DNA from: Grimontia indica
Lineage (GTDB): Bacteria > Pseudomonadota > Gammaproteobacteria > Enterobacterales > Vibrionaceae
Length of the DNA: 38,644 nucleotides
Direction of reading: 5' to 3'
Assembly: GCF_000333895.2 (NCBI RefSeq)
Contig: NZ_ANFM02000040.1
Location: 1-38,644, forward strand
Under the pieces are notes generated by a model. The model made no database searches, was not told the DNA's origin, and saw nothing but the letters and a program-made list of their open reading frames with translations. Below are positions 24,385 through 35,742 of the stretch, one piece after another (position 1 is the first letter of the stretch; the number at the start of each line of letters is the position of its first letter). The position numbers and the translations under genes are program-made.

Positions 24385-27219
24385 ATGGATACGATAGACG
24401 TCAGAGGGGCTCGCACCCATAACCTGAAAAACATTAACCTGACGATCCCACGCGACAAGCTGATCGTGATCACCGGCCTTTCTGGTTCCGGCAAGTCATC
24501 ACTGGCCTTCGACACTTTGTATGCAGAAGGCCAACGCCGCTATGTAGAATCACTGTCTGCCTATGCACGCCAGTTCCTTTCTCTAATGGAAAAACCAGAC
24601 GTCGACCATATTGAAGGTCTATCACCGGCTATTTCTATCGAGCAAAAGTCCACGTCTCACAACCCACGCTCAACCGTTGGTACCATCACAGAAGTTTACG
24701 ACTACCTGCGTCTCTTATACGCACGTGTGGGTGACCCGCGCTGTCCGACACACAATGTGACGCTGGAAGCACAGACCGTGAGCCAGATGGTCGACAAGGT
24801 GCTGGAACTTGAAGAAGGCAGCAAGATGATGCTGCTGGCCCCTATCGTCAAAGAACGTAAGGGTGAACACGTCAAAACGCTGGAGAACCTGGTTGCCCAC
24901 GGTTTTATCCGCGCGCGTATTGATGGCGAAGTGTGCGACCTTTCTGATCCACCGAAGCTGGAGCTTCACAAAAAGCACACCATTGAAGTGGTCGTCGACC
25001 GCTTCAAAGTGCGCGACGATCTGCAGCAGCGCCTTGCTGAATCTTTCGAAACCGCCATTGAACTGACGGGCGGCACGGCTGTGGTCAGCTATATGGATAG
25101 TGAGGGTGATGATCTCATCTTCTCGGCCAACTTCGCCTGTCCGCATTGCGGATACAGCATGCAAGAGCTGGAGCCACGCCTGTTTTCCTTCAATAACCCA
25201 GCAGGTGCTTGCCCTACTTGTGATGGTCTCGGCGTACAGCAGTATTTTGATGAAAACCGCGTGGTTCAGAATGAAGCGGTAAGCCTTGCTGGTGGTGCCA
25301 TCCGTGGATGGGACCGCCGTAATTTCTACTACTTTCAGATGCTAAGCTCGCTTGCCGATCATTATGAATTCGACATCGAAACACCTTGGCAGGATTTACC
25401 GAAAACCATTCAAAATGTGGTTCTGAACGGCTCCGGCAACACTGAAATTGCTTTCAAGTACGTGAACGATCGCGGTGATATCACGGTACGTAAGCATCCG
25501 TTCGAAGGGATTTTAAATAACCTCAACCGCCGCTACCGCGATACAGAATCGATGGCTGTGCGTGAAGAGCTGGCGAAATACATCGCCAACAAGCCGTGTT
25601 CAAGCTGTGGCGGCTCTCGCCTTCGTGAAGAAGCTCGCCATGTCTTTGTGGGTGACACCAACCTGCCAGCCGTGTGTGAAATGAGTATTCATGAAGCACT
25701 GACTTTCTTCGCAGGTCTGGAGCTGACGGGCCAGCGTGCGCAAATTGCTGACAAGGTACTTAAAGAAATCCATGACCGCCTGAGTTTTCTGGTCAACGTC
25801 GGTCTGAACTACCTCAACCTGTCGAGAAGTGCTGATACCCTATCAGGCGGTGAAGCGCAACGTATCCGTCTGGCCAGCCAGATTGGTGCAGGTCTGGTCG
25901 GCGTGATGTACGTGCTGGATGAACCATCTATCGGCCTTCACCAGCGTGACAACGAACGCCTACTCGCGACTCTCGAGCACCTTCGTAATCTGGGTAACAC
26001 CGTGCTGGTGGTTGAGCACGATGAAGATGCTATCCGCGCGGCAGACTACATTGTCGATATCGGCCCTGGAGCCGGTGTGCATGGTGGCCACATCGTTGCT
26101 GAAGGGACGTATGAAGAAATCATCAAGAATGAAAACTCTCTAACCGGCCAATACCTCAGCGGGAAAAAGGCGATTGAAGTCCCAGCCAAACGAATTCCTT
26201 ATGACAAGAAAAAGGTCGTGAAGCTTAAAGGGGCAACGGGCAACAACCTGCAGAGCGTTAACCTGACGCTTCCTGTCGGTTTGCTGACCTGTGTGACCGG
26301 CGTATCCGGTTCAGGTAAATCGACCCTTATCAACGACACTTTCTACAAAATCGCCCACCAGCGATTGAACGGTGCCACCACAGGCGAGCCAGCGCCTTTC
26401 AAGGACATCGACGGCCTGGGTCATTTTGATAAGGTGATTGATATCGACCAGAGCCCGATTGGACGCACTCCACGCTCCAACCCAGCAACGTACACAGGCA
26501 TCTTCACACCTATCCGTGAGCTGTTTGCAGGCACACAGGAAGCGCGCTCCCGTGGCTACAAAGTGGGCCGTTTCAGTTTTAACGTCAAAGGGGGCCGCTG
26601 TGAAGCCTGTCAGGGCGACGGCGTTATCAAAGTGGAAATGCACTTCCTCCCGGATGTTTACGTACCGTGCGACGTGTGCAAAGGTAAGAGATATAACCGT
26701 GAAACCTTGGAGATCCGCTACAAAGGCAAAACCATTGATGAAGTCCTTGAGATGACAGTGGAAGATGCCCGCGAGTTCTTCGATGCCGTGCCAGCAATTG
26801 CGCGCAAACTGCAAACGCTGATGGATGTGGGTCTTTCCTATATCCGCTTGGGACAGGCTGCAACCACCCTTTCCGGTGGTGAAGCGCAACGCGTGAAACT
26901 GGCGCGTGAGCTTTCAAAGCGTGATACCGGCAAGACGTTGTATATCTTGGATGAGCCAACCACTGGACTGCACTTCCATGATATTCAGCAACTACTGACG
27001 GTGCTGCACCGACTGCGCGATCACGGCAATACCATTGTGGTGATAGAACACAACCTGGACGTGATAAAAACCGCGGACTGGATTGTCGACTTAGGCCCTG
27101 AAGGTGGTAGCGGTGGCGGAATGATCATCGCTGAAGGCACACCGGAAGACGTGGCTTTGGTTGAAGGTTCGCACACAGCAAGGTTCCTGAAACCTTTGCT
27201 TAAACAAAAAGCATCATAG
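24385..27219 (+). CDS. uvrA: Excinuclease ABC subunit A
   Basis: UvrA is the damage-sensing ATPase of nucleotide excision repair and loads UvrB. The 944-residue protein has two ABC ATPase modules: the first Walker A is GLSGSGKSS (residues 31-39), the second GVSGSGKST near residue 640, and the signatures are [12 protein letters not shown] and [12 protein letters not shown]. Zinc-finger cysteine sets are seen (CPHC...CPTC, CSSCGG, and CEAC...CDVC). Length is normal for the family. It is preceded by an SOS box and an AAGG ribosome binding site. Confidence 0.98.
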   Translation: MDTIDVRGARTHNLKNINLTIPRDKLIVITGLSGSGKSSLAFDTLYAEGQRRYVESLSAYARQFLSLMEKPDVDHIEGLSPAISIEQKSTSHNPRSTVGTITEVYDYLRLLYARVGDPRCPTHNVTLEAQTVSQMVDKVLELEEGSKMMLLAPIVKERKGEHVKTLENLVAHGFIRARIDGEVCDLSDPPKLELHKKHTIEVVVDRFKVRDDLQQRLAESFETAIELTGGTAVVSYMDSEGDDLIFSANFACPHCGYSMQELEPRLFSFNNPAGACPTCDGLGVQQYFDENRVVQNEAVSLAGGAIRGWDRRNFYYFQMLSSLADHYEFDIETPWQDLPKTIQNVVLNGSGNTEIAFKYVNDRGDITVRKHPFEGILNNLNRRYRDTESMAVREELAKYIANKPCSSCGGSRLREEARHVFVGDTNLPAVCEMSIHEALTFFAGLELTGQRAQIADKVLKEIHDRLSFLVNVGLNYLNLSRSADTLSGGEAQRIRLASQIGAGLVGVMYVLDEPSIGLHQRDNERLLATLEHLRNLGNTVLVVEHDEDAIRAADYIVDIGPGAGVHGGHIVAEGTYEEIIKNENSLTGQYLSGKKAIEVPAKRIPYDKKKVVKLKGATGNNLQSVNLTLPVGLLTCVTGVSGSGKSTLINDTFYKIAHQRLNGATTGEPAPFKDIDGLGHFDKVIDIDQSPIGRTPRSNPATYTGIFTPIRELFAGTQEARSRGYKVGRFSFNVKGGRCEACQGDGVIKVEMHFLPDVYVPCDVCKGKRYNRETLEIRYKGKTIDEVLEMTVEDAREFFDAVPAIARKLQTLMDVGLSYIRLGQAATTLSGGEAQRVKLARELSKRDTGKTLYILDEPTTGLHFHDIQQLLTVLHRLRDHGNTIVVIEHNLDVIKTADWIVDLGPEGGSGGGMIIAEGTPEDVALVEGSHTARFLKPLLKQKAS

Positions 27220-27254
27220 GGCGGATGCTGGCGTGAGCCAGTGAGAAACAATCT

Positions 27255-28916
27255 ATGCAAACAATGCGTTTTCAAAACTTCTGGCCATCAAAAGTGGCCA
27301 GAAAGCCTTTGGTTAAGCCAGTGCTGATTGCGCTGGCTGCGCTGTTTTTATTCTGCTTACCTCTTAACCAAATCCCACTCGCTTTCTCCGGTGTTCAACA
27401 TCCAGCGACAGCCTTAACGCTCTTGTTAGCGGTTGCCATCGTTTGCTTCGGTGTTTGGGAAGCTGCAAGACAAGGCCGTTTCAGCCACACGACAATGACT
27501 GGATGGCTGGCACTGAGCGCAAGTTTCGCCCTGATACCATCATTTTATCTTCACGCTGACTGGCATTCGGCTGCATGGCAGGGGTTCAGCGTTCTGTTGT
27601 CTTTACTGCTTTTTTGTACCCTGCAGCAATTCAGCTTTAATCATCTTCAGAGGCAATATCTCCTCTGGCTGCCACTTTTGAGTGGCTGGCTACTGGCGAT
27701 TCCTTTGTTGCTTCCCAGCATCAGTGAGATCGCGTCATCGAGCCTTGCAGACATCAAAACCAACAGTGACGTACTAGGCATCGCTCTTCTGACTTCTTTG
27801 ATGCTGTCAGCGTATTTGCTCGCGCGGACTAAAGTGTACAAGCGTAACTGGGTTCCGGTTCATGCTCTTTTACTTGCGACGCCGCTGCTCACCATTCCAG
27901 CTCTCACTGCGTTGAAATCGCCTTGGCTAATCACCGTGATTTTGGTGTTGGTGATTTTCAGTCAACCATTCTTATTCCGTTTCAGTCAAAAAAGACACCA
28001 TGGTCTTTGGAATTTCGCCGTATTGGCCGGTTTTGCTATCGCTTGGAAGCTTGGTAGTGTCCCTCAATCGGCACTTTTTGCCGCCCGTTATTCATCCGAG
28101 GAGTTAGAGGTACTGTCGCAGGCTTGGGCATTACTGGGGCAGGCTCAGTTTGAAGGTATAGGCCTGGGGCAGCTCGATAAAGCACAGCTGTTGTTTGGCA
28201 TCGAGCAAAGCCATGTACTGCCGCTTCAACAAATGTATCCGAGTTGGCTGCTCGCAAATTTAATTCAGGGGGGCATTGCCTACTGGGCGAGCTTTGGTGT
28301 GCTCTTCATACTGGTGGTGCGAAAGTTGGTGGAAGCACCGAATGGCACCCGCCTGATGTTGCTAGCGATCTTTCTGCCATCCCTCATTGGCATGGCAGTG
28401 ACAGACTACATTGAAACCAACCTGGCACTGGGCATGCTGTTTGTGGTGCTGCTTTACTGGATAGATAACCTTACCGCGAGATACCGACGCGTACTTTTAT
28501 CATACCCTAGGCCGATGAAAATCGCTGCTAACACGGTGCTGACTACCACGCTGGTTTTGGTGTTGTCTTCAATCTATCTTGGCGAACAGGCGCTTCGCAC
28601 CTATCAAATACGTGATAGTAAGCTGACTCAGTATCAAACCCATCCTTGGTGGAATGACTTCTATCAGCAAGTGGAAGGAAAGCGGGCGTTTCTAGAAAGT
28701 GTTGAAAGCCGGGATTTACGCGCGCAGGAGTTGTACCTTCGGGAGCAAATCTCCCGACTGGAAACTTCTCCGAATGCCGACGGCTATCAATCACTGATTG
28801 AGCTGGCGATGCTCACCGGGCATAAAACGGTCGCCAAACAGTTGAAGGATGAGGCATCGCTGCTTTTCCCGTACCGAAAATTTCAACCTGACTTTTCTGA
28901 GCTTCCAGCGGAATAA
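27255..28916 (+). CDS. PglL/Wzy_C-like membrane protein, putative O-oligosaccharyltransferase
   Basis: This 553-residue protein has about twelve hydrophobic helices, then a soluble C-terminal tail of about 100 residues (from HPWWNDFYQQ) with helical, TPR-like character. The central loop (FEGIGLGQLDKAQLLFGIEQSHVLPLQQM) resembles the Wzy_C loop of PglL enzymes and O-antigen ligases. The position after uvrA matches the PglL-type gene of Vibrio cholerae. PglL moves lipid-linked glycans to Ser/Thr of periplasmic proteins. The motif is weaker than in typical members, so the exact role (protein glycosylation, ligation or a diverged function) is uncertain. A short GC hairpin (27228-27241) lies between it and uvrA; co-transcription with uvrA is possible. 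Confidence 0.65.
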   Translation: MQTMRFQNFWPSKVARKPLVKPVLIALAALFLFCLPLNQIPLAFSGVQHPATALTLLLAVAIVCFGVWEAARQGRFSHTTMTGWLALSASFALIPSFYLHADWHSAAWQGFSVLLSLLLFCTLQQFSFNHLQRQYLLWLPLLSGWLLAIPLLLPSISEIASSSLADIKTNSDVLGIALLTSLMLSAYLLARTKVYKRNWVPVHALLLATPLLTIPALTALKSPWLITVILVLVIFSQPFLFRFSQKRHHGLWNFAVLAGFAIAWKLGSVPQSALFAARYSSEELEVLSQAWALLGQAQFEGIGLGQLDKAQLLFGIEQSHVLPLQQMYPSWLLANLIQGGIAYWASFGVLFILVVRKLVEAPNGTRLMLLAIFLPSLIGMAVTDYIETNLALGMLFVVLLYWIDNLTARYRRVLLSYPRPMKIAANTVLTTTLVLVLSSIYLGEQALRTYQIRDSKLTQYQTHPWWNDFYQQVEGKRAFLESVESRDLRAQELYLREQISRLETSPNADGYQSLIELAMLTGHKTVAKQLKDEASLLFPYRKFQPDFSELPAE

Positions 28917-28921
28917 AACAA

Positions 28922-28949
28922 AAACGCCCCGCATTCATGCGGGGCGTTT
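28922..28949. terminator. Bidirectional terminator between convergent genes
   Basis: A 13-bp perfect inverted repeat (AAACGCCCCGCAT / ATGCGGGGCGTTT) lies between the convergent pglL-like and aminotransferase genes. It has A residues on one side and T residues on the other, so it can stop transcription both ways. Confidence 0.9.
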
Positions 28950-28965
28950 CTCAATTCAATTCCGC

Positions 28966-30084
28966 TTAACCAAGCACATCTTTCAGTGCCTTCGCACACA
29001 AGGCTACGTTTTCACGTTTAGCCGCATAACCCATCAAACCGATACGCCACGCTTTACCTGCCAGTGCTCCCAGACCCGCACCAATTTCCAGATTGTAGTC
29101 ATTGAGAAGTTTCGCACGCACCGCGGCATCATCGACGCCTTCAGGTACTGCGACAGCATTCAGTTGCGGCAGGCGATGGTCAGCATCAACAAGGAAGTTA
29201 ACACCCAGCGCTTCCAGTTCGGCTTTGAGTAACTCATGCATATCACGGTGACGTTGCCATGCATTCTCCAGACCTTCTTCTTTCAGCATCAGCAAAGACT
29301 CATGCAGGGCGTAAAGGCTGTTTACTGGCGCGGTGTGGTGATAGCTACGCTTGCCTTCACCACTCCAATAGCCAAGCACCAGGCTTTGATCGAGGAACCA
29401 ACTCTGCACCTTACCCGTGCGCTGCTGCATTTTTTCTACCGCACGCGGAGAGAAAGTGACTGGTGACAGTCCCGGCACACAGGAGAGACATTTCTGGCTG
29501 CCAGAATACACAGCGTCCAATTGCCACTCATCCACCAGCAGTGGCACACCGCCAAGAGAAGTCACGGCATCAACAATCGTCAGGCAGCCATGCTCACGCG
29601 CCAGTGACGAAATTGTCTTCGCATCACTGAGTGCGCCGGTCGATGTCTCAGCGTGTACAAACGCGACCACCGATGCTTCTGGGTTCGCTTTCAAAGCCGC
29701 TTCGACCTTTGCAGGATCAACAGGCTTGCCCCACTCGTCATCAACCATTACCGCTGTTGCGCCACAGCGCTCTACGTTTTCACGCATACGCTCGCCAAAT
29801 ACGCCGTTTCGACAAACAATCACCGTATCGCCTGGCTCAATCAGGTTGACAAAACAGGTCTCCATCCCTGCACTGCCCGGGGCGGACACCGCAATGGTGA
29901 AGGCGTTTTCGGTCTGGAATGCGTATTGAAGCAGTGATTTAACTTCATCCATCATTCCCACAAAAAGAGGGTCGAGATGACCAATCGTTGGCTGGGCCAG
30001 CGCTTGCAATACGCGTGGCGAAACATCAGAAGGGCCGGGGCCCATCAGGGTACGTTGTGGTGGGATAAAGCGTGAAATTGTCAT
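28966..30084 (-). CDS. Class V PLP aminotransferase, alanine-glyoxylate/serine-pyruvate type
   Basis: This 372-residue cytoplasmic enzyme of the PLP fold type I class V family has an N-terminal GPGPSDVSPRVL, a cofactor-binding region (APGSAGMET near residue 70, Asp172 in IVDAVTSLGG) and the Schiff-base lysine Lys198 in SGSQKCL. The pattern matches alanine-glyoxylate, serine-glyoxylate and ureidoglycine-glyoxylate aminotransferases. I cannot separate these by sequence, and no purine-catabolism genes are nearby to favour the last. It is alone on the minus strand, divergent from lysC. It matches the aminotransferase found between lysC and the pglL-like gene in Vibrio cholerae. Confidence 0.88.
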   Translation of the reverse strand: MTISRFIPPQRTLMGPGPSDVSPRVLQALAQPTIGHLDPLFVGMMDEVKSLLQYAFQTENAFTIAVSAPGSAGMETCFVNLIEPGDTVIVCRNGVFGERMRENVERCGATAVMVDDEWGKPVDPAKVEAALKANPEASVVAFVHAETSTGALSDAKTISSLAREHGCLTIVDAVTSLGGVPLLVDEWQLDAVYSGSQKCLSCVPGLSPVTFSPRAVEKMQQRTGKVQSWFLDQSLVLGYWSGEGKRSYHHTAPVNSLYALHESLLMLKEEGLENAWQRHRDMHELLKAELEALGVNFLVDADHRLPQLNAVAVPEGVDDAAVRAKLLNDYNLEIGAGLGALAGKAWRIGLMGYAAKRENVALCAKALKDVLG

Positions 30085-30307
30085 TATTTGCTCTCCATTG
30101 CCTTTTGTTCCTTGGGTCTATTTACCCTACCATCGGATAGGGCTGGCTAAAATCTCAACGTTGAATAAACCCAAGCATCATCAAGCAAAAGTCCTTCACC
30201 CGGCTGAAAAGAGGTGCTTGAAACTCAAACAAACATTGACAATAACATTACAAACATTTATCAATAGAGGGCAATTTTTGCTCAGCACAGTTTGTGCTCT
30301 GCAGAGA
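30085..30307. promoter_or_regulatory. Aminotransferase / lysC divergent promoter region
   Basis: This gap between divergent genes contains a good sigma70 candidate for the lysC leader: TTGACA at 30236-30241, a 17-nt spacer and TATCAA at 30259-30264. This places a start near 30271, about 310 nt before the lysC codon and about 37 nt before the riboswitch P1 stem. The opposite promoter, for the aminotransferase, was not identified. Confidence 0.65.
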
Positions 30308-30473
30308 CAGAAGAGGCGCGTCTACCAGGTAGTCGAATTGCGGAGCCCCAACTCCAATGCAATCCGATGAGGGGGTAAGACGCCGAGGCAATACCAGACC
30401 TTGGGGGCTGGGTTGTCGGTCTAGAAGGTTGAATCCTTCGGATTGTCATCTCAACGGAGATGGAGCGCTTCTG
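30308..30473 (+). promoter_or_regulatory. Lysine riboswitch (L-box) aptamer
   Basis: The leader shows L-box features. P1 pairs CAGAAG (30308-30313) with CTTCTG (30468-30473). The conserved AGAGGCGCG follows the 5' side of P1. The internal element GAGGGGGTAAGACGCCGAGG lies at 30369-30388, and a final helix with GGATTGTCATCTC precedes the 3' side. Lysine binding should lower lysC expression. The position upstream of aspartokinase is the standard one. Confidence 0.88.
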
Positions 30474-30516
30474 GAGAAATACCCTTTCTTCCTGCCCGCT
30501 CGCACCCTCTATCTGT

Positions 30517-30570
30517 CTCCCAACTTATTACTTTGTTTATTCAGGATTACTCCATTCGCGATTATGGGAG
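30517..30570 (+). promoter_or_regulatory. Candidate ribosome-binding-site sequestering stem of the lysC leader
   Basis: CTCCCA (30517-30522) is complementary to TGGGAG (30565-30570), which covers the Shine-Dalgarno sequence of lysC. No intrinsic terminator is seen between aptamer and start codon, so control at translation initiation is the likelier mode. The pairing is short and was not tested by folding. Confidence 0.4.
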
Positions 30571-30580
30571 GTGAAGGGAA

Positions 30581-31930
30581 GTGAACGCATTAAATGTCGC
30601 AAAATTTGGCGGCACGAGTGTAGCCGACTACACAGCTATGTCTAACTGTGCAGCGGTGATTAAAGGGAATTTGAACACTCGACTGGTAGTGATTAGCGCT
30701 TGTTCTGGCGTGACAAATCTACTGGTTGAACTGGCAAATGGTGTTGCCAATGACAGGCAGCAGGAAGTGCTGACAAAACTGCACGATATTCATTTCAGCA
30801 TTCTGAAACAGCTCCCGGAAGAGCCGGCAGTTGCCTCAGGTGTGAATGCAATTCTCGATGAAGTAGCAACACTCTCTGCGGCGGCAGAAACTTCTCCTTC
30901 AGATAAAATTACTGACGCTCTCGTCGCTTGTGGCGAGTTGATGTCGACTCATATTTTTACCCACCTGTTGAACGACAAAGGCATCAATGCTGTTCGCGCA
31001 GATGTCCGCGAGGTGCTGAAAACCGACAACGTGTTTGGTAAAGCAACCCCGGATTTGATTGAAACAGCGCACCACGCTGAAACCGTGCTCACGCCGTTGT
31101 TTGAAGACAAGGTCGTCGTGACGCAGGGCTTTATCGGCTCTGATGCGCAAGGCAATACCACCACACTGGGTCGCGGTGGCAGTGATTACAGTGCAGCGCT
31201 TCTGGCTGAAGCCGTAAAAGCAACGTCACTGGAAATCTGGACCGACGTTCCAGGTATCTACAGTACTGACCCTCGCGTCGCCCCGGCAGCAAGCCCTATC
31301 GATGAAATCAGCTTCAGCGAAGCGTCAGAGATGGCAAACTTCGGCGCGAAGATCCTGCACCCGGCGACGCTTATCCCGGCAATGCGTCAGGACATTCCTG
31401 TGTTCGTGGGCTCATCTAAAGCGCCTGAACAAGGTGGTACCTGGATTCGTCATCAGGCAGAGAAGTCTCCGCTTTTCCGCGCGCTGGCACTGCGTTGCAA
31501 CCAGACCATGGTGACGCTCACCAGTCTGAATATGTTCCATGCTTATGGCTTTCTGGCGGAAGTGTTCAATATTCTGGCGAAGCACAAAGTGTCGGTCGAT
31601 CTCATCACCACGTCGGAAGTCAGTGTTTCTCTGACACTGGATCAAACCAACACCAAAGGTGGTGCGCCTAAATTACCTGAAGCAGCAGAGCAGGAACTGG
31701 CGGCGCTTTGTAAGGTAACCGTCGAGCAAGACATGTGCCTGGTCGCGCTCATTGGTAACCACATGAGCGAATCAAAAGGTGCAGCAGCCAAAATCTTCAG
31801 TGCGCTGGAAGACTACAACCTGCGTATGATTTGTTATGGCGCAAGCAACCACAACCTCTGCTTCCTGACTAGCACGTCAGAATCTAAAGAAGTTGTCCGC
31901 GCGCTACACAAAGAGTTGTTCGAAGATTAA
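30581..31930 (+). CDS. lysC: Lysine-sensitive aspartokinase III
   Basis: LysC phosphorylates aspartate, the first step of the lysine, threonine and methionine pathway. The 449-residue monofunctional enzyme starts at GTG 30581, 9 nt after GGGAGG, and has the kinase signature AKFGGTSV (Lys8). Further motifs are GRGGSDYSAALLAEA near residue 205, TDVPGIYSTDPR, and two C-terminal ACT domains (about residues 310-449). The absence of a homoserine dehydrogenase domain and the lysine riboswitch upstream identify the lysine-regulated isoenzyme. It converges on metH across a shared terminator. Confidence 0.96.
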   Translation: MNALNVAKFGGTSVADYTAMSNCAAVIKGNLNTRLVVISACSGVTNLLVELANGVANDRQQEVLTKLHDIHFSILKQLPEEPAVASGVNAILDEVATLSAAAETSPSDKITDALVACGELMSTHIFTHLLNDKGINAVRADVREVLKTDNVFGKATPDLIETAHHAETVLTPLFEDKVVVTQGFIGSDAQGNTTTLGRGGSDYSAALLAEAVKATSLEIWTDVPGIYSTDPRVAPAASPIDEISFSEASEMANFGAKILHPATLIPAMRQDIPVFVGSSKAPEQGGTWIRHQAEKSPLFRALALRCNQTMVTLTSLNMFHAYGFLAEVFNILAKHKVSVDLITTSEVSVSLTLDQTNTKGGAPKLPEAAEQELAALCKVTVEQDMCLVALIGNHMSESKGAAAKIFSALEDYNLRMICYGASNHNLCFLTSTSESKEVVRALHKELFED

Positions 31931-31950
31931 TTTCTTCTTCTGTGGATACA

Positions 31951-31980
31951 AAAATGGCGCTCACTGGGCGCCATTTTTCT
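31951..31980. terminator. Bidirectional terminator between lysC and metH
   Basis: Arms AAAATGGCGC (31951-31960) and GCGCCATTTT (31968-31977) form a perfect 10-bp stem with a 7-nt loop and T-runs on both strands. It serves the convergent lysC and metH genes. Confidence 0.9.
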
Positions 31981-31997
31981 TTTTACTCTCACAAAGA

Positions 31998-34900
31998 TTA
32001 ACCGTTGAGGTTTGGCCCCAACCACTTCTCTGCTTCGATCAAATCCCAGCCCTTGCGATCGGCATAGCTGTCACGCTGATCTTCCTGGATCTGCGCCACA
32101 GCAAAGTAGCGCGAATCAGGATGCGAGAAGTACCAGCCAGATACCGATGCGCCCGGCCACATGGCGTAACTTGTAGTCAGCGACATACCGATGGTCTCTT
32201 CTACGTTCAGTAGCTCCCACAGGGTGCCTTTCTCTGTATGCTCAGGACAGGCCGGATAGCCCGGAGCGGGACGGATACCCTGATATTTCTCACGGATCAG
32301 GTCATCGTTCGATAGGTTCTCGTCCGCAGCGTAACCCCAAATTTCCTTACGGACATGTGCATGCAGGTATTCCGCAAACGCTTCAGCCAAACGATCTGCC
32401 ACCGCCTGAATCATGATGGCGTTATAGTCATCGCCCTGCGCTTTATATTCGTCCGCAAGTTCACGTTCACCAATACCGCCTGTTACTGCAAACGCACCAA
32501 TCCAATCTTTCTTACCGCTCTCTTTTGGCGCAATGTAATCGGACAGACAGTAGTTGAAGCCTTTCGGTTTCTCCGTTTGCTGACGAAGGTTGTGCAGCAC
32601 TTTCGCAACCTCGGTACGCGATTCATCGGTGTAGACTTCAATATCGTCACCCACACTTGCTGCCGGGAACAAGGCGCACATACCACTGGCTTTCATCAGG
32701 CCTTCGCGTTCAACGCGATCCAGCAGATCATTGGCATCTTTAAACAGGCGCTTCGCTTCTTCCCCAACTTCTTCGTGCTCAAGAATGGTCGGGTACTTAC
32801 CCACTAATGACCAGGTCATAAAGAACGGCGTCCAGTCGATGTAGTTACGAAGGGTCGCTACGTCAAAGTCTTCAAACACATGAACACCCGGTTTCGCTGG
32901 CGCTGGCGGTGTATAGCTTTCCCAGTCGATAGCGACTTTGTTCTCACGTGCCTTTTCAAGTGTCACTGGCTTAGTACGCGGACGCTTCCGTGCATGCTGC
33001 TCGCGCACCACTTCGTAATCCGCTTGAAGCTTCTCCACAAACGCAGGCTTGAGTTTCTCAGACAACAGCGACGAACACACACCCACCGCGCGTGATGCGT
33101 TATTCACATACACCACTGGTTGATTGTAGTTTTGCTCAATCTTCACCGCTGTGTGGGCTTTGGAGGTCGTTGCACCGCCAATCAGTAGCGGCAGGTCGAA
33201 GCCCAGACGCTCCATCTCTTTCGCGACATGAACCATTTCATCAAGCGATGGCGTGATAAGACCGGACAGACCAATAATATCGACGTTCTCTTCTTTGGCG
33301 ACTTTGAGAATTTTCTCGCAAGGCACCATCACGCCGAGGTCGATGATGTCGTAGTTATTACATTGGAGTACAACGCCAACGATGTTCTTACCGATATCGT
33401 GAACATCACCTTTTACCGTTGCCAGCAGGATCTTACCGTTGGTAGAGCCTGCCTGTTTTTCAGCGTTAATAAAAGGCTCAAGGTGCGCCACCGCCTGTTT
33501 CATTACGCGGGCTGATTTCACTACCTGAGGCAGGAACATTTTACCCTCACCGAAGAGATCGCCGACGACGTTCATGCCGTCCATCAGTGGCCCTTCAATC
33601 ACTTCAAGCGGCTTAGATGCATTAACGCGGGCTTCTTCTGTGTCTTCAACGATGAACTCGGTAATACCTTTCACCAGGGCATGCTCAAGACGTTTCTCTA
33701 CCGCCCAGGTTCGCCACTCCAGCGCAGAAGCATCTTCTTCTTTACCGACGCCTTTATTCGCGTACTCCGCTGCGATATCAAGAAGGCGCTCTGTACTGTC
33801 GTCACGTCGGTTCAGTACCACGTCTTCCACCGCTTCACGCAGTTTCTCGGGAACGTTGTCGTAAATCTCAAGCTGACCGGCATTCACGATGCCCATGTCC
33901 ATACCGTTCTTGAAACAGTGATAAAGGAACACTGCGTGGATAGCTTCGCGGACATAGTTGTTGCCGCGGAACGAGAAGGAGACATTCGACACACCGCCTG
34001 AAATCATCGCATACGGCAAATCTCGCTTGATGTCTGCAACCGCATCGATAAAGTCGACGGCATAGTTGTTGTGCTCTTCAATACCGGTTGCGACAGCAAA
34101 GATATTCGGGTCAAAGATGATGTCTTCCGGTGGGAAGCCAACTTCGTCCACGAGAATGCGGTAGGCATTGGTACAGATTTCGAGTTTGCGTTCACGGGTC
34201 TCAGCCTGACCGACTTCATCGAAGGCCATAACGATAACGGCTGCACCATAGCGACGAATCAGCTTCGCCTGTTCAACGAATTTCTCTTTGCCTTCTTTGA
34301 GCGAAATGGAGTTAACGATACCCTTACCCTGAATACACTTCAGGCCAGCTTCAATCACTTCCCACTTGGAAGAGTCGACCATGATTGGCACTTTGGAGAT
34401 CTCAGGCTCAGAGGCACAGAGGTTCAGGAAGCGCACCATACAGGCTTCCGCATCCAACATACCTTCATCCATGTTGATATCGATGATCTGGGCACCGTTT
34501 TCTACCTGCTGGCGTGCCACTTCCAACGCTTCATCGTACTGCTCTTCTTTGATCAAACGCTTGAAGCGCGCAGAACCTGTCACGTTGGTACGCTCACCAA
34601 CATTGATGAACAGGGTTTCTTTTTCAATCGTCAGTGGCTCAAGGCCTGACAGACGACACGCTACCTGAAGATCTGGTAATGCACGGGGCTTAACCGTCTT
34701 GGTCGCCTCATACATATGGCGAATGTGCTCTGGTGTCGTACCACAACAGCCACCAATCATGTTCAGGAAACCACTTTCCGCCCACTCTTTCACATGAGCA
34801 GCCATGTCCTCCGGAGACAGATCATATTCACCGAAGGCATTCGGAAGGCCGGCATTCGGGTGCGCAGAAACAAAGGTTTCAGAGATGCGTGACAGTTCTT

Positions 34901-35672
34901 CCACGTAAGGGCGCAGTTCATCAGGGCCCAATGCACAGTTCAGACCAAAGGAAATCGGTTTGACGTGACGTAGAGAGTTATAGAAAGCCTCTGTCGTTTG
35001 GCCTGACAAGGTACGGCCTGATGCATCAGTGATCGTGCCGGAAATCATCACTGGCAGTTGGGTGCCCATTTCTTCGAAAACGGTCTCAACCGCAAAAGCA
35101 CAGGCTTTGGCGTTCAGGGTGTCAAAGATGGTTTCAATCAGAATAAGATCAGCGCCGCCATTGATAAGCGCGCGGGTAGACTCAGAGTACGCTGTTACCA
35201 GCTCATCAAAGCTGACATTACGGTAACCGGGATCGTTAACGTCAGGAGAAATCGAACAGGTGCGGTTAGTTGGACCCAAAACGCCAGCAACAAAGCGCGG
35301 CTTATCCGGATTTTTCGCTGTCCACTCATCTGCGACTTCACGCGCCAACTTGGCCGCCGCAAAGTTAATCTCCTCACTCAGGCTTTCCATCTCATAGTCA
35401 GCCATGGCGATGGTGGTCGCGTTAAAGGTATTGGTTTCCAGGATATCCGCGCCAGCTTCAAGATATTCGGCGTGGATGTCTTTAATCATCTGGGGTTGCG
35501 TCAACACTAAAAGGTCGTTGTTGCCCTTCAGGTCGCAGTGCCAATCGGCAAAACGTTCACCGCGGTAGTCATCTTCTTCAAGCTTATAGCCCTGAATCAT
35601 GGTGCCCATGCCACCATCGATGATCAGAATGCGTTCCGCTAACAGTTTTTCCAGTGTTTCCTTACTACTCAC
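31998..35672 (-). CDS. metH: Cobalamin-dependent methionine synthase
   Basis: MetH transfers a methyl group from methyltetrahydrofolate to homocysteine through bound cobalamin. The 1224-residue protein has all four modules in order. The homocysteine domain (about 1-340) has the zinc-ligand segment [11 protein letters not shown]. The pterin-binding domain (about 350-620) has [11 protein letters not shown] and [10 protein letters not shown]. The cobalamin domain (about 650-890) has the His ligand in [11 protein letters not shown]. The C-terminal activation domain has [15 protein letters not shown]. It starts at GTG 35672 with AAGGA upstream on the minus strand. Full length matches the Escherichia coli enzyme. 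A Met box lies about 65 nt upstream. Confidence 0.98.
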   Translation of the reverse strand: MSSKETLEKLLAERILIIDGGMGTMIQGYKLEEDDYRGERFADWHCDLKGNNDLLVLTQPQMIKDIHAEYLEAGADILETNTFNATTIAMADYEMESLSEEINFAAAKLAREVADEWTAKNPDKPRFVAGVLGPTNRTCSISPDVNDPGYRNVSFDELVTAYSESTRALINGGADLILIETIFDTLNAKACAFAVETVFEEMGTQLPVMISGTITDASGRTLSGQTTEAFYNSLRHVKPISFGLNCALGPDELRPYVEELSRISETFVSAHPNAGLPNAFGEYDLSPEDMAAHVKEWAESGFLNMIGGCCGTTPEHIRHMYEATKTVKPRALPDLQVACRLSGLEPLTIEKETLFINVGERTNVTGSARFKRLIKEEQYDEALEVARQQVENGAQIIDINMDEGMLDAEACMVRFLNLCASEPEISKVPIMVDSSKWEVIEAGLKCIQGKGIVNSISLKEGKEKFVEQAKLIRRYGAAVIVMAFDEVGQAETRERKLEICTNAYRILVDEVGFPPEDIIFDPNIFAVATGIEEHNNYAVDFIDAVADIKRDLPYAMISGGVSNVSFSFRGNNYVREAIHAVFLYHCFKNGMDMGIVNAGQLEIYDNVPEKLREAVEDVVLNRRDDSTERLLDIAAEYANKGVGKEEDASALEWRTWAVEKRLEHALVKGITEFIVEDTEEARVNASKPLEVIEGPLMDGMNVVGDLFGEGKMFLPQVVKSARVMKQAVAHLEPFINAEKQAGSTNGKILLATVKGDVHDIGKNIVGVVLQCNNYDIIDLGVMVPCEKILKVAKEENVDIIGLSGLITPSLDEMVHVAKEMERLGFDLPLLIGGATTSKAHTAVKIEQNYNQPVVYVNNASRAVGVCSSLLSEKLKPAFVEKLQADYEVVREQHARKRPRTKPVTLEKARENKVAIDWESYTPPAPAKPGVHVFEDFDVATLRNYIDWTPFFMTWSLVGKYPTILEHEEVGEEAKRLFKDANDLLDRVEREGLMKASGMCALFPAASVGDDIEVYTDESRTEVAKVLHNLRQQTEKPKGFNYCLSDYIAPKESGKKDWIGAFAVTGGIGERELADEYKAQGDDYNAIMIQAVADRLAEAFAEYLHAHVRKEIWGYAADENLSNDDLIREKYQGIRPAPGYPACPEHTEKGTLWELLNVEETIGMSLTTSYAMWPGASVSGWYFSHPDSRYFAVAQIQEDQRDSYADRKGWDLIEAEKWLGPNLNG

Positions 35673-35734
35673 AACCGCAGATCCTTCTTATATTGCTCGC
35701 TATTCGCATAGTATCACAGACCAAATGGAAATCT

Positions 35735-35742
35735 AGACGTCT
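35735..35742. promoter_or_regulatory. Met box (MetJ operator) near metH
   Basis: AGACGTCT is the exact MetJ half-operator consensus, and it is 63 nt from the metH GTG. The adjacent octamers (35727-35734 and 35743-35750) match poorly, so this would be a weaker operator than the one at metA. Confidence 0.6.
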
